Assembly: GCA_016617785.1 (NCBI GenBank) | Contig: JADILM010000011.1 | Location: forward strand, 372,001-436,000 | Source: Sporobolomyces roseus | Taxonomy: Eukaryota > Basidiomycota > Microbotryomycetes > Sporidiobolales > Sporidiobolaceae | Length of the DNA stretch: 64,000 nucleotides | Reading direction: 5' to 3' | Shown here: one piece after another, positions 46,051-57,603 of the stretch | How positions within the stretch are numbered: the first letter of the stretch is position 1 | Layout of the letters: every line of letters starts with the position of its first letter | Position numbers and translations under genes: made by a program | Notes under the pieces: generated by a model | What the model was told of the DNA's origin: nothing | Database searches by the model: none | What the model saw: only the letters and a program-made list of their open reading frames with translations

Positions 46051-48942
46051 TCAGGACAAAGCGAGCAATCCTGCTGCCTTTCTCACAGCCGCGATATCGC
46101 TCAACATCGATACGTGACCATGGCTAGTTTCGACGACACCTTTCAACAGTCGACCCCAACCACCAGGGAGAGTCTTCGCCGAGTCGAAGGGTACGATCCC
46201 ATCTCCCTCGCCGTACAGGAGCGAATCGTATTTCTCGGCTGGAATCGATTTTCGATTCTTGACCTGAACGCCTCGTACCGTTGGAATCTTGCTGTTTGTG
46301 ATGACGGCGACGGGAGGGTAGAGATGAGCTTTCGAATCGTCGTAGCCGTTGTCGATTTGATTCCAGAACTGTATCGTAGAATTCTGAATCAGGCCAAGTT
46401 TCGGGAAGAGACGAGGTCAAAGGTAAAGCATACCTCGAGAGAAGCTTTGAGAGTACCTTCCAAGTATTTCTTGACAATCTCATCCTTGTGCATCTGTTCC
46501 TCGATCAAGGCAGGATCTTCCTCACCTTCGATGTTGTCCATAGCTTCTTGACCCGCCTCTACGACTTTGCCAACCATTCCATCTCGAGAGATTCCATCAC
46601 TCTCTCCCAATGTACCAGGTGCACCAGGTAAAGGTAAACTGAAATCTGTCGTATCTCCTCCTCCCTTCTTTCCCGCTTTCTTCTCGACCACCGGACGTTT
46701 CTCGACGGTCTCTCCTGTGATCGTGTTTCCGTATAATCCCGCTGTGAGGGGACTGAAACAGTATTTCGACCAGCTGAGAGGATCGTGGAAGTTGATAGGG
46801 ATGGGGTTCCCATAATGATCTTCGAAACAACCGTGGAAGAGCGCTTCTAAGGGAGGTTTCGTGTGTGATTGCCAAGTCGGGATTTGTTCGGGTTGATCGA
46901 CTGCTGGAGTCGTGTTCGAGGAGAAGGGTGAAGACCAGGTCGAAGGAGAAGACCAGGACGAAACGGAGGGAGAGGGAGAAACGGGTGATGCGACTTCTTG
47001 GGGTTCTGCTGAAGGTTTCGCAGCTGCAGACGATGAGGTCGAGTCGGTCGAGTCGGTAGTAGAAGGGGTAGTAAATTGAGCATCAGGGTCGAGGTTGTCT
47101 TCGTCGTCGAGAGCTCCGACAGCGTAAGGTTTCCCTCTCGGCAGGAAATAGAACGCACTCCTCCAAGCTATCTCCCATCTCAAAATCATCAGCCACGTCT
47201 CCCTCTGGATCAGGGTAGCCTCGAGAAGAACGTACAGAATACGACAGCTGGAGAACCGACTCCAGGATTTCTTCGAAACCCTTGATCGAGTCCCAAAGGT
47301 CCCAAAACGTTGACGCAACCTCGGAAAGGAGTTCCGGCAAAGATGATTCCTCTGAAGATGGTTGGATCGAGCGCTTGTGATAATGCGTGAAGTACAACGA
47401 GTCCTCCCATCTGTATAAGCAAATAGTCAGCTCATCGAGTCTTTCGAGTTTGCTGAGAACGATGTGATGACTTACGGAATGACAGATGACGACAGTTCCG
47501 AGTCCTTCTCCGTTCGGTCCTTCGCCTCTCATCTTGCTCTCCTCCTTCAACATCGTCAATTTCTCAACCAATTCCTTCGAAGGAGTTTCCAACTTCAATC
47601 GGAAATCGTATCCCCAGCTCTCTACCCTCAATGGTGGATTCTCTCGAGCATCTTGTGAAGTTACATGGGAGGGAGTGGAATCGGTTGAGGAGGTGGAATT
47701 ATGGGTTGAAACGGAGAGGGGAACGAAAGGGATCGATAATCTTGGTCCTTTCTGAGCTAGTTTTTGGGAGTTCGAGATTGACATGAAAGTATGTCTAAGC
47801 CACAGATGTATCAGACATCAATACCTCGTAAATAGAGTAGATGGTATGGAATTCTATGCGTGCTTACTTGAGCATTCTCCCCAAATCGATCGGTCCGACG
47901 TGCGTCAGCATTTTCGTCCCGACGATTTTCTCTTTACTCCTCTCCTCGTCTTCTTCCGTCAACCCAAGTGCTAACGTGACTTTCCTAATCCCCGTCGGAA
48001 CTTTCAATGGAATCCAAATCCTCATATTCGCAACCGGATCTCTCAGGACGGATCCCCTGAATCCACCCATCATCAACACGTTCCCATGTAGGTTCGACAA
48101 GGGGTCTTTCATCGATGAGGAAGGAGAGGCATGTTCGGCATGGGAGGAAGAAGGGGTTCTGGATGTTTTCGTGCTGTGAGGGAAGAGAGGAGGTGTAGAA
48201 GGAGGAGAGGAATCATGGTCCGAATCAAGGTCGGATTCGGGAGGTGTACCCGGGTTCGAGGACGAGATGGCAGAGTTCTTGGTCGAGGGTTTCGAGGAAG
48301 ACGAGGAGGAGGAGAAGTAGCGTCGTTTGGTTTTCGAATTGGTGAAGAAGGAATGAGAGGTGAGGGAATCTATTGAGGGCATTGAAGGCATGGAAGGGAG
48401 AGATGGCATTGAATCTAGTAAGGCTCGTTTCGCAGAGTTCTGTTCAAAGAGAAAAGGCGGATAAAGTCAGTTTTTGAAAATTGGCCTTTGACCGGAATCG
48501 CCTCTGTTTTCGCGTCTGTTCCCGCTCCATCTCCCCTCCGATCCAAAGAAATGCACAGCTTGTCGTGTCTACTCCTCCATCCATCGCCGAAGTCCCTCCT
48601 TCCCACTTTTCACCAATCACCGAACTTTGACCGAATTTATCGACTCGCCTCTCTGTGCGTGACCGGCGCGAGACTCCAAGCTCTCTTCACACCAACTGGA
48701 GCTCCCTCCAATGCCATTGAATGCTCTGGTGTAGAGGTACCAGCGAATGGAATATGATTTTTAACGATACTAGCAGTCTTCTTCAATCGATTCATGATGG
48801 TCGACTCTGTACCATTCGAGCTGGATTGAGTTGAGTCCATGGGTGAAGAGGTAGGTAGCGATTCAGCGAGGTTTGTCAAGCCGAGGTCAAGATGGAATTG
48901 TCGATCTCCCGTAGAGATGGTAGAGAGGGTAGAAGCCTCCAT
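46051..48942 (-). CDS. Alpha/beta-hydrolase, lipase-like
   Basis: Serine hydrolase fold, probably a lipase or acyltransferase-like enzyme; substrate unknown. The first exons carry MEASTLSTIS and a Ser-rich linker, then NLHGNVLMMGGFRGS and MRIWIPLKVPTG. SWGYDFRLKLETPSKELVEKL precedes the nucleophile elbow VVICHS/MGGLVVLHAL, split by the intron at 47475-47411. The GxSxG first glycine is Cys here. IIFAGTPFRG follows, as in LCAT/PGAP-like hydrolases. After a long insert the end carries GDGIVPFDSAKTLPGGW (candidate acid Asp) and VVETSHGHVSML (candidate His). The stop is TGA at 46051-46053, reached by splicing out a GTATGC intron near 46435. The catalytic triad Ser-Asp-His is therefore plausible. 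No signal peptide is seen. Confidence 0.82.
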
Positions 48943-49226
48943 CCCTTGCGTTCGATTGGGTTATGGTGAATCCAGTGTTGTAGCGAGGAGAACTGCCGTT
49001 TAAGAGCGAGGGAGGAAGGGAGGAAGAAGTAGCTCGCTTGAAGTTGCTGATCTAAATTTGATGAAAAATCCATAAGTCCGAAACGAGACGGAGAGAGAGT
49101 GAGTGAATGCATGCAAACTGCGGAGACATCACCAACTTGTTTTTCCACTCTCTATCCAATCAACCACACCTCGAACTCAGCAACTGGAACGCACACGACG
49201 CGACAATAGACTTACAAGAGTCTAAG

Positions 49227-52200
49227 ATGTGGAGCAGCTTGAGCGGCAACTTCTCTCACTTGATCAACAAATCAGACTCTGCAAACATTCCACCTCAAAC
49301 ACCTCAAACAGCTCTTACAACGGGAACAGAAGGTACGGGTGAGACTTCAGATCAATGTAAGCTATTCTATCCACTCTTACCCAGATTGAGAGTTGATGCT
49401 TCGATAAACAACAAACCTCGCTCAAACCTCTTCCCTCAACATTCACCCCTCTAAACCCCCTTATGTAGCATCTCCGCATACACCAGACAACTCGACACAG
49501 CAACACAAGTTATCGCCAAACTCTCTCTCTGCTTCAGGGAATCAAACCATGGCTGGAATCCTCTCCGCTCACCCTCACTTCTCGGTATTTAGAAAGAGCA
49601 CTTCCAGAGAAGGATTAGACGAGATGATGAAAGAGAACAGAGAAGATGGGTCACCGATCGCAAACTTTGGATTGGGAAAGGGAGGAGGGAATCGCTCAAC
49701 TCGAAATGAGCAAGAGGAAGACGCTGTAGAAACCCTCGTCACTCCACCAGCATCCTCGCCGAATGAAAACTCGAGAAAGAGACGAGAAGCTTCACCGGCA
49801 GGCAACTCCTCCTCAAACTCTTCATCATTCAATTTCTCTTCGCTCGACGGAGCCGACCTGCCCTCCCTCAACTTCGGCGATCATTCTTCCTCCGCATCAC
49901 TCGTTGGAGTCTCGCCACGGAACTCTCCTCGCCCTCACTCGCCCGCCAATGTACCTCCGGCACCCGAAGCTAGCACTTCCGGCGTTCGATTAATCCCAGA
50001 TTCACCCCCTACAACTCGACGTTCCCCTAATTCCTCATTCGTTTCCTCCTCACGACCACCCTCACAACCAACCCGAACTCCTTCTAGATCCTCTTCTTCT
50101 TCTTCCCTATCTCGCTCCCAATCCATCGCGAGAGTCGGTCAATTCTCTCCCCTCTCACTTTGTCCCTCCCCTTTAATCGGCGCACCATCTCTTCCTCCCC
50201 CACCACCACCACCTTCTACTTTACCCTTCACACCACCCGATGACGAGGATCGACCGAGACTGAGGCGAACTTCAAGTATGGGTTCGATCTTGAAAGCTCC
50301 TCGAACTCCGGGAACGGGAAGAAGTGTCAGGTTTACAGAGAGTATCGTTGATCATGGTGAATCATTCGAACGGGATGGAGATGACGAGCAAGACGAGGAG
50401 GTGGAGGATGAAGAGGAGAGTAGGGATTTGGAGAGGGAAGAATCACCTTCGATTTTACCTGCTTCAAGGAGCTCTCAACGCTTGATCGTGACGCAGCAGA
50501 CGAGCTATAGGGAGGAAGTGACGGAGAGCGCGTTGGATTTCAGCGCGATGACGGAGAGTAGGGAAACTATAATGGGAGGAGGCGGATCGTTCTTGGATAA
50601 ATTACAGGCTATCATTCCAAGTCCAGACGTTTCACTCGTCGAGCAGCAAGAAGAGGAGCAAGTCGATGAAGTCGCAGAACAGAAGGAGGAGGCGGTCTCT
50701 GTATCTCTCGAATCGGATCGACCGAATTCACCTCGAGCTTCGTTCAATCCACTTTCGAACCAATCCCGATCGCTTGCCATGCCTCCTTCGCCAGCTCCCT
50801 CACAAAACGGACCCTCCTCCTCGACACTCACTCTCGACGCTTCTCTCGAGTCCACTCATTCAGCTTCGATCCTTCTTCCCTCTCCCTCGGACGCCTCGAC
50901 CTCCCAACTCCCGATCGACAGCGCCAACATGCTATTCGACGAATCGAACCCTTTCTTTCAACATCCGAATCACTCTCAATCGCAATCTCAGATCAGTATG
51001 CTCGGTTCCTCCCTCAACGGAGTCGCAACAACGATCACAACGCTCGCAAACCCTATGCAAGTACTTACTGAGGAAATGGAGGAAGAAGAGGAGGAAGGGA
51101 GAACGATGATCAGGGTCGAACATACTCCGAAAGCGATCAGGGAGGAAGACGTGAACGAGATGCCTAGAACACCTTCGAGCGCTGGAAGAGGTCAGGGATC
51201 AGAGGAATCGCCGCTACATGGGAGCGATCTCGAGGAAAGTAGCTACTGTTCGCCATCTGATCGAATAGCATCGACCTCGACGACGATTCAATTTCCAACC
51301 CGAACATCTGCTTGTCCCTCATCACCCTCAAACGAAGAACCTTCTCTCACCTCGCCTCCTTCGCCTTCTCCTCCTCTGATTTCCCCTTCAACTTCCTTCG
51401 ATCTCTCGACCCCATCCTCCCTACCTCAATCCGAATCTCAATCCCAATCATTCTATCGACGGTTCATGGCTTCCCGCGCGAAACTCGGTGGTTCTCAAAC
51501 TGCAGCGGATGAATGGGGTCGATTAGAGAAGGGAGAGAAAGCTAGTCCGAAAGAGATTGTTGAAGAAATCGTCGAGGAAGAAGAATTGGTCGAGGAGGAA
51601 GAAGTTGAGAGGGTGTTGACGAGGGGTGGATCGTTCTATGAGTTGAGCGAGAGAGAGGAGGAAGAAAGGTTTGAGGTATGTGAGGAAGAGGAAATAGAGG
51701 AGGAAGGAGAGGGGTCAATGGTCGATTATGGTGGATTGATCAGGACATTCTTGTCTCCTATTGTCGAACTCGTGCGCCTTGTTTCCCTCTGTATCCTTTC
51801 TCTTGATGGATACTGATGGTTCATGGCTTGTGCACAGTCTGAACCCGAATCTACCGCAAATTCACCATTCGAAGAACTCGTCGCTTCCCTCAAACGATCT
51901 CAAACTCTTTCTCAATCACGTTCCTCCAAACCTCCTCCACCACAACCATCTTTCTCTCAAGTTCTCTCTCAGCCCCTTCCCGTTGCACCTTCAACTCCTT
52001 CTTCACGACTACAGAAGTCCTCGTTACCTTCGACGCCTCTCTCACTCTCCAAGATCCCTCGCCCTCGAAACCCAGTCACTCCCTCTCAAAACCCTTTCCT
52101 TCTCCAAATCGCTCGAATCCCTAATGCGCCTCCAGCAGCCGAAGCCCAAGCTCTCTTGCTCCAAGAACTATTCTCAACTCAACACGATCAACTAGCGACG

Positions 52201-54276
52201 AGCTCAAGTCAACGTTTCTTACTTTCCTCGCTCGTAACGAATCTTGAGAACGAGGTAGATTCGAAGAATGCTATGGTTGAAAACTTGAAGAGACAAGTCA
52301 AGGAAGCTAGGATGGAGGTAGAAGAAGTTGAAAGGATCGCGTTGGAATGGCAGGAACGTCAACAGGAAGGAAGCAAGAATCAACCTCCTCCGACGATTGA
52401 TCGAGAACGGGAACGAAGGAAAGTGGCAGCTTTGGAGGAAACGGTTCAACTCCTCGCGGATGAATTGGATACGAGATTGAGAGAGAACGGAGCAGGTCGA
52501 AAGAGGATCGAGGGGGAATTGGAGAGGACTAGGGCGGATATGATTCAACGGAGTAACGAGTTGAGGGAAGGAGAGATTCGGTTGAGACATAACGAATCGA
52601 ATCGAGCTCGAGCGGAGGAGGAAGTCAAGCGATTGAAGGAGTCGGAGGAAGAAGCGAGGGAGGAAGCGAGGGAGAACAAGAGGCAGGTCGAGATGTTGAG
52701 AGCTAGGTGGAAACTCGAGGCGGAAGATAGGGATCGAACTACTCAGCGATTGCGAGAGGAGGTTCAGGAGTTGAGGCAAGGGTCATTGGGAGGAGTCGAG
52801 ATGGAGGACAGGATCCAGCAAGAAGTCGGAAGAAGAGTGGAGGAAGTCAAGCAAGAGCTCGAAAGGGAGGCTTCGATCGTCAAACACGAACTGGTACTTC
52901 GAGAGGAGACCCTCGCCGACTTGCGAACTCAGCTTCGATCTGCCAACGAGGGGGCCCACCAAGCGCAAACTGCACTCGAATCGGATCGCCAACAAGCCGA
53001 ACTAGCTTTCTCCGATCTCAACTCTCGACTCGCATCAAAAGAGGATGAATTCGCTCGATTACAAGAATCCTCCTCTGAGCTACAAGACGAAGTCGATGAA
53101 CTCACGGTCAAACTTGAAGATGCCGTCATCGATCGCGAACGATTGATTCGGTTACTTGAGGCGAGGGACGTCGAGTTGGTTCAACAACAAGATCAATGTG
53201 CGACTGCTGTTGACGCTATGAGGGAGCTCGAGGAAGCCGTTACGAGGATTGAAGCTGAGTCGAACGTCAAGGATCGGGAATTGGCGAAGGTCAAGAAGGA
53301 GTTGGAAATGCAGAAGAGGGAGAGTGAAAACGTGCTTGAGAAGAGGGATGGAGTGCTCGCAGAATCGGAGAAGCAGGTGTCGAGGTTGAGAAAGGAGAGG
53401 ACAATGCTGGAACAAGAGAAGGAGAAGGTCGTTGCACTCGCCGAGAAGCTCAAACGAGATTCAGCGGATCGAGAAAGTGAGTTCAAGATCTGCTTCAGCT
53501 GTCGTCTGCTTTCTACCTCGAGCTGACCTGATCTTTCCTTCTCACAGTGCGCATCTCGAAACTCAAGAAACGAATCGCCGAACTCGACGAGGATGTTTTC
53601 GGACTCAACATTGCTCTCGACGTAGGTAGCCTTCTCCTCTCTCCTTCTCACCTCTCTTTGACATGCATTTCCTCTCTCATAGTCGAAACAACAAGAAGCC
53701 TCTCACTGGAAACGACAAATGTCGCAACTCAAACACGAACTCGCACAACAAAACGCATCCCATCAAATCCCTACCTCTTCGTCAGCAGCACCACGCACCT
53801 CCTCCCGATCGACCATTCGGCGCTCTGCAACAACCTCTGTCCTATCCGGGCTAGAGAACCATACCCTTTCCTCCGCTCGACAACCTTCGACAGATCAATC
53901 GACTCCCTTTGCAGGCTCGAAACTCTCCCGCCGATCATCACGTCAAAACCTCGACGCATCTGATTCACACGATCTCACCATTCCAGACAACGACGAAGAA
54001 ACTCCTTCCCGACCCGCTCAAGATCCTCAAGGAAGAGTCATCCGAAAATCCGCTTCGAATGGGAGATTGATACAGTTCCCTGATGTACCGACTGCGGAAA
54101 GGTTCGGGAATTCTCGAACGAGCTTGGGAGTAGGGAGAGTACCGAGGGGAGGAGTAGAGAGGGAGAGTAAAGAGAATCAACCACCTTTGAAAGAAGGGGA
54201 TAGATCTAGGAGGTCTTCGAGTTCGAGGATTGTTTCGGGTTCGAGGGCGAGGGAAGTGGAGATGGTACTAGCTTAG
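49227..54276 (+). CDS. Very large Ser-rich coiled-coil protein, unrecognised
   Basis: Exon 1 (49227 to about 49358) splices to a long exon in frame with NQTMAGILSAHPHFSVFRKS. The N-terminal 750 residues are Ser/Pro-rich with acidic patches. They contain GRSVRFTESIVDHGESF, a possible PP1-docking RVxF-type site. An intron (about 51769-51837) joins SPIVEL to SEPESTANSPFEELV. Then about 450 residues of dense coiled coil follow (LVTNLENEVDSKNAMVENLK and on through MRELEEAVTRIEAES). Two short exons finish it (RISKLKKRIAELDEDVFGLN; HWKRQMSQLKHELAQQN), with a Ser/Arg-rich tail containing a KENQ motif. This layout fits a cytoskeletal or spindle-pole/septation scaffold, but the family is not recognised. 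It shares a 285-bp divergent promoter region with the hydrolase. Confidence 0.8.
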
Positions 54277-54523
54277 GAGTACGAGTGTAATTGCGTTTCA
54301 GGTTCAATTCAGGTTTCAAGTGGTCTTTTTTTTTTCATATCCCATCTTCGTTTTTTACGCTATAATTCCCCGATACCCTTTCTGATTCTCTCTGAACGCT
54401 CGCAAATGCAAACTCTACTTTATCGTTCTCTTATATCTCTGGCTCTCTCAAGAGATCTGGCTCTTTGATAGATGGCAGGATGCAACAACAGAAGAAGTGC
54501 AAGATTTCGTAAGAAAGTAATCT

Positions 54524-57325
54524 CTACGGAGGAGGGGGTGGTAGATTCGACGGATCAAACATGTTCATAGAAATTGGAGCTGGTGCGGGTGCAGGAGGAG
54601 GAGGTGGAGGCGGAGGAGGTGCAGGAGGTTTCAATTTGAATCGAATGATTCCTGAACCGGTCGAAGTGGGAGGTAGAGAAGAGGGTAAAGAAGGGAGTGA
54701 CGGGAGGCTCGGAGGAGGTTGATTCGTCGAGCTTGAGGGAGGGAGAGAGGGGAGTGTGGAAGTGGAAGTGGAAGTGGAAGCCGAGCCCCCAAGGGAAGGA
54801 TCAATCATATCGTAATCCATTGAATCCAATCGAGGTTTGACATCCTGCTGTTCTGGCTGAGGTTGTGAGAACGATGTCTGCGCCTCTTCGCGTATCGGTT
54901 CTGATTGAGGAGCGTCGGTTGAAGGGACAGTCGGAGGTTGTTCACCCGATAACAGCCAACTTGGATAATTCACTTCTCCTCCTCCTGCTGCGTTATCATC
55001 TTGGATTCCGATTTCTTCCACTCGAGCTCCTTCTTGCAAAATCGTTCCTCCTGGTTGAGATTGAGATTGAAATTGTGATTGGGAGGGTACGATAGGAGAA
55101 ATATCGAAAGGTTGTCCTTGTCCTCCCGAAATTGAATTCCTCCTCGAATCAGTCGTCGGGAAATGATCCAAATTCTTCTCAAACGTGTTCAAATCATCCA
55201 TACTCAATTCCCCACCACCACCTTGTGCTCCTCCTCCTCCTCCACTTCCTCCCTGAATCCCAAAATCGAATTCATTCAGTTGACTCTGATGATTGAACGA
55301 TACACTTTCCCTCCTCAATCCACTTGGTCCAGGAGTACCTCCTACTACCCCACCAATAAATGGACTACCGACTCTACTACTTCCACTCCCTTCCCTAGCA
55401 CCCCTAACCGAACTACCCAATTTCAATTTAATTCCTTTCTCCCCTCTCTCTTCCCCTACTCCACCCTCTGCCTCATTGCCCCCAATTCGTTTAGGTAACT
55501 TCATATCGTGAGTCCTAGGTTGCCATTCTACATTCATAGCGATCAAAGCAGTATTCCCGACGAACTCATAATTCAAAGTTTCACCTTTCGCCCCGAGAGG
55601 TCCAGGGGGTCCAATCCTGTTCAATCGAGAGAATAATGGGATGTTTGGGTGAAGGAGTTCACGATTTTTAGGATCGAATTGTAGGGGGAAAGATAAGTGA
55701 CGAGAGATTTGCGAGAGTGTAGAAGGGATACGAGAGTGAGGTGGAGGTGCTGGTAAAGGAAGGGAACAAGAGTGGTAAGGTACTGGGGAAGAGATCGTCC
55801 AAGGCAAGTTTGTGTTGAATGCGTGGATCAATGGGGGTGCGAAATCGGGAAGGAAACCGGGTGGTAAGGTCGGTTGGCGGAGTGTTGGAACGTAGGGGAG
55901 GGAACCGAATAAAGAGTCGGAAGAGATGAGGAGTTCGGGATGGTGAGGTGAGTGAGAGATCAAGGATGCTGCTTGACGGCGGAGAGAAGAGGGGCGTAAG
56001 TAGGAAGGTGCGTGAGGGAGGAGAGGGGCGATCGAGTTGAAGGAAGGGAGGGAGGTCGAGTGGGGTGGAGGGGAGAGTGAACGACGTCGAGGACGTTTTC
56101 GAGGTGGGGGTTGGGGAGCGTTCTCAGAGTTGTCGAGAGGTTTCGGGAGTCGATGGGGTGAGGATGGAGTAGGGAGGGAGTTGGGGAAGATGGTGGAGGA
56201 TTCGGCTAGGATCGAAGAACTGAAAGGTACTGCTTCCAACCATGGATCTCCACCTCCCAAAGTACTCGTCACTCTCTTTGCTCCTCCTCCAGCTGCGTTC
56301 TGTTGTTGTTGTTGTTCCCTTCGTTCCCTCTCTTTCTCTTCTTTCCTCCTCCTCGACTGAATACTTTGATCCGACTCCTTTTCTGCCCCCGGGAAAGGTG
56401 GGAACCATTCATACACCCAATCTGGTCTCTCTTTGTCATCTCTCCAACTCGAGAAAGGCCTGTACTCTTCCTCTTGTTCTTGTTCTTGTTCGGGTAAATC
56501 GAATGAAACCGGTTGAATCAATTCCAAGTTGTCGATAGGTCTCCCCGCTGAATCCAAGGGGTGGAAGATTGAGACGTCTACATCCCCTACTCCTGTGGTC
56601 GTCGCAGTCGATGAACCTAATCCGAGTGAATCGAGGAATTGATCAGAGTTCTCTCCTGCTAGTAATCCATCGATGTCTTGAAAGAGATCTTGAGTGGAGG
56701 GTTCACGCTTGATTGCTGTTTCTTGTTCGTTGTGGTGGTGGGAAGTAGCGGGAGAAGAAGGAGAGGAAATGGAGAGTGAAGGTGAAGAGTGAGATGATGA
56801 AGTCGGTGATTGTGGATCTTGAAGTAGGTGGAGAGAGTTCAAGAGGAATAGAGCTTGTTCTGTGAGTGGATCATAGGATAGTTGTTGGATAGGAGGGAGT
56901 GGTTCGGTGGGTGCTAAATGATCTGGATATGAAAAGTGAGTAAAATTCAGCGTCAACTTGGGGGGTGGGGATGAATCGAGTTGTAGCATACCTTGTAGTG
57001 AGGTGGCTAGTATCCTCAACTGTTCAAGTCCTTGATCGTCGTCTTGATCTTTGGTAGTTTGTGTTAATTCAAGTTTCAATCCTTGTAATCCTCCGACTCC
57101 AAACTCTTGTATCGCTTGACCCAAATCCCATACTGTGACTTGATTTCTCCCTGATTGTTGTGCTAGTCTCGTTGAAGTAGTAGCTAGAGTTTGAATGTAT
57201 TGTTGGACTAGATGAGACAGAACTGAGAGAGGAGTTTGACGAGTGTGACTGAATTGTGAAGAGCGGGATAAGATCAACAGAGTAGACAGTTGTAACAGTT
57301 CAGATGGTAACCCGTCCATCAACAA
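54524..57325 (-). CDS. Bromodomain-associated histone-fold protein, TAF3/TAF8-like
   Basis: The N-terminal 75 residues form a BTP (bromodomain-associated) histone fold: SELLQLSTLLILSRSSQF, LVQQYIQTLATTSTRLA, then GRNQVTVWDLGQAIQEFG. Such folds occur in TFIID subunits TAF3 and TAF8 and in SAGA Spt7. A segment PDWVYEWFPPFPG at about residue 280 recalls the PPFP motif of the TAF8/TAF3 lineage. The rest is low complexity: Pro/Ser-rich with Gln runs, and ending in a polyproline tract before MNMFDPSNLPPPPP. No PHD finger or bromodomain is visible. An in-frame 69-nt intron is likely at 56991-56923 (GTATGC donor, CCAG acceptor), giving about 910 residues. It is probably a general transcription factor subunit; which TAF is inferred. 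Confidence 0.8.
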   Translation of the reverse strand: MLMDGLPSELLQLSTLLILSRSSQFSHTRQTPLSVLSHLVQQYIQTLATTSTRLAQQSGRNQVTVWDLGQAIQEFGVGGLQGLKLELTQTTKDQDDDQGLEQLRILATSLQGMLQLDSSPPPKLTLNFTHFSYPDHLAPTEPLPPIQQLSYDPLTEQALFLLNSLHLLQDPQSPTSSSHSSPSLSISSPSSPATSHHHNEQETAIKREPSTQDLFQDIDGLLAGENSDQFLDSLGLGSSTATTTGVGDVDVSIFHPLDSAGRPIDNLELIQPVSFDLPEQEQEQEEEYRPFSSWRDDKERPDWVYEWFPPFPGAEKESDQSIQSRRRKEEKERERREQQQQQNAAGGGAKRVTSTLGGGDPWLEAVPFSSSILAESSTIFPNSLPTPSSPHRLPKPLDNSENAPQPPPRKRPRRRSLSPPPHSTSLPSFNSIAPLLPHAPSYLRPSSLRRQAASLISHSPHHPELLISSDSLFGSLPYVPTLRQPTLPPGFLPDFAPPLIHAFNTNLPWTISSPVPYHSCSLPLPAPPPHSRIPSTLSQISRHLSFPLQFDPKNRELLHPNIPLFSRLNRIGPPGPLGAKGETLNYEFVGNTALIAMNVEWQPRTHDMKLPKRIGGNEAEGGVGEERGEKGIKLKLGSSVRGAREGSGSSRVGSPFIGGVVGGTPGPSGLRRESVSFNHQSQLNEFDFGIQGGSGGGGGAQGGGGELSMDDLNTFEKNLDHFPTTDSRRNSISGGQGQPFDISPIVPSQSQFQSQSQPGGTILQEGARVEEIGIQDDNAAGGGEVNYPSWLLSGEQPPTVPSTDAPQSEPIREEAQTSFSQPQPEQQDVKPRLDSMDYDMIDPSLGGSASTSTSTSTLPSLPPSSSTNQPPPSLPSLPSLPSSLPPTSTGSGIIRFKLKPPAPPPPPPPPPAPAPAPISMNMFDPSNLPPPPP

Positions 57326-57603
57326 ATGAGAGTGGGTGATAGTCGATCAGATCGGAGAGAGAGTCAGGAGAATAACGTTTGACGCTTCTGAATCTCTGTT
57401 TGTTACGATTCACTTTCAACAAGGAGAATCGCTCTATCTCTTCGATAGCGTATACTAGCTATAGATCAGACTAGAAGGGCAACCACTGCAGCTCATCAAG
57501 GGAGTCTCTCGTTCATCTCATTTCCTCTGACGTCCCCCACCCTTTCCTCTTTCCTTCCTTTCCTTCCTCGGCCTCACTCTTTACCCATCTCTCCATTTCA
57601 CCA

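Noticed and set aside
54590..54630. GGAGGAGG-type repeat as a possible satellite
   Set aside because: It encodes the polyproline tract at the C-terminus of the BTP protein on the minus strand.
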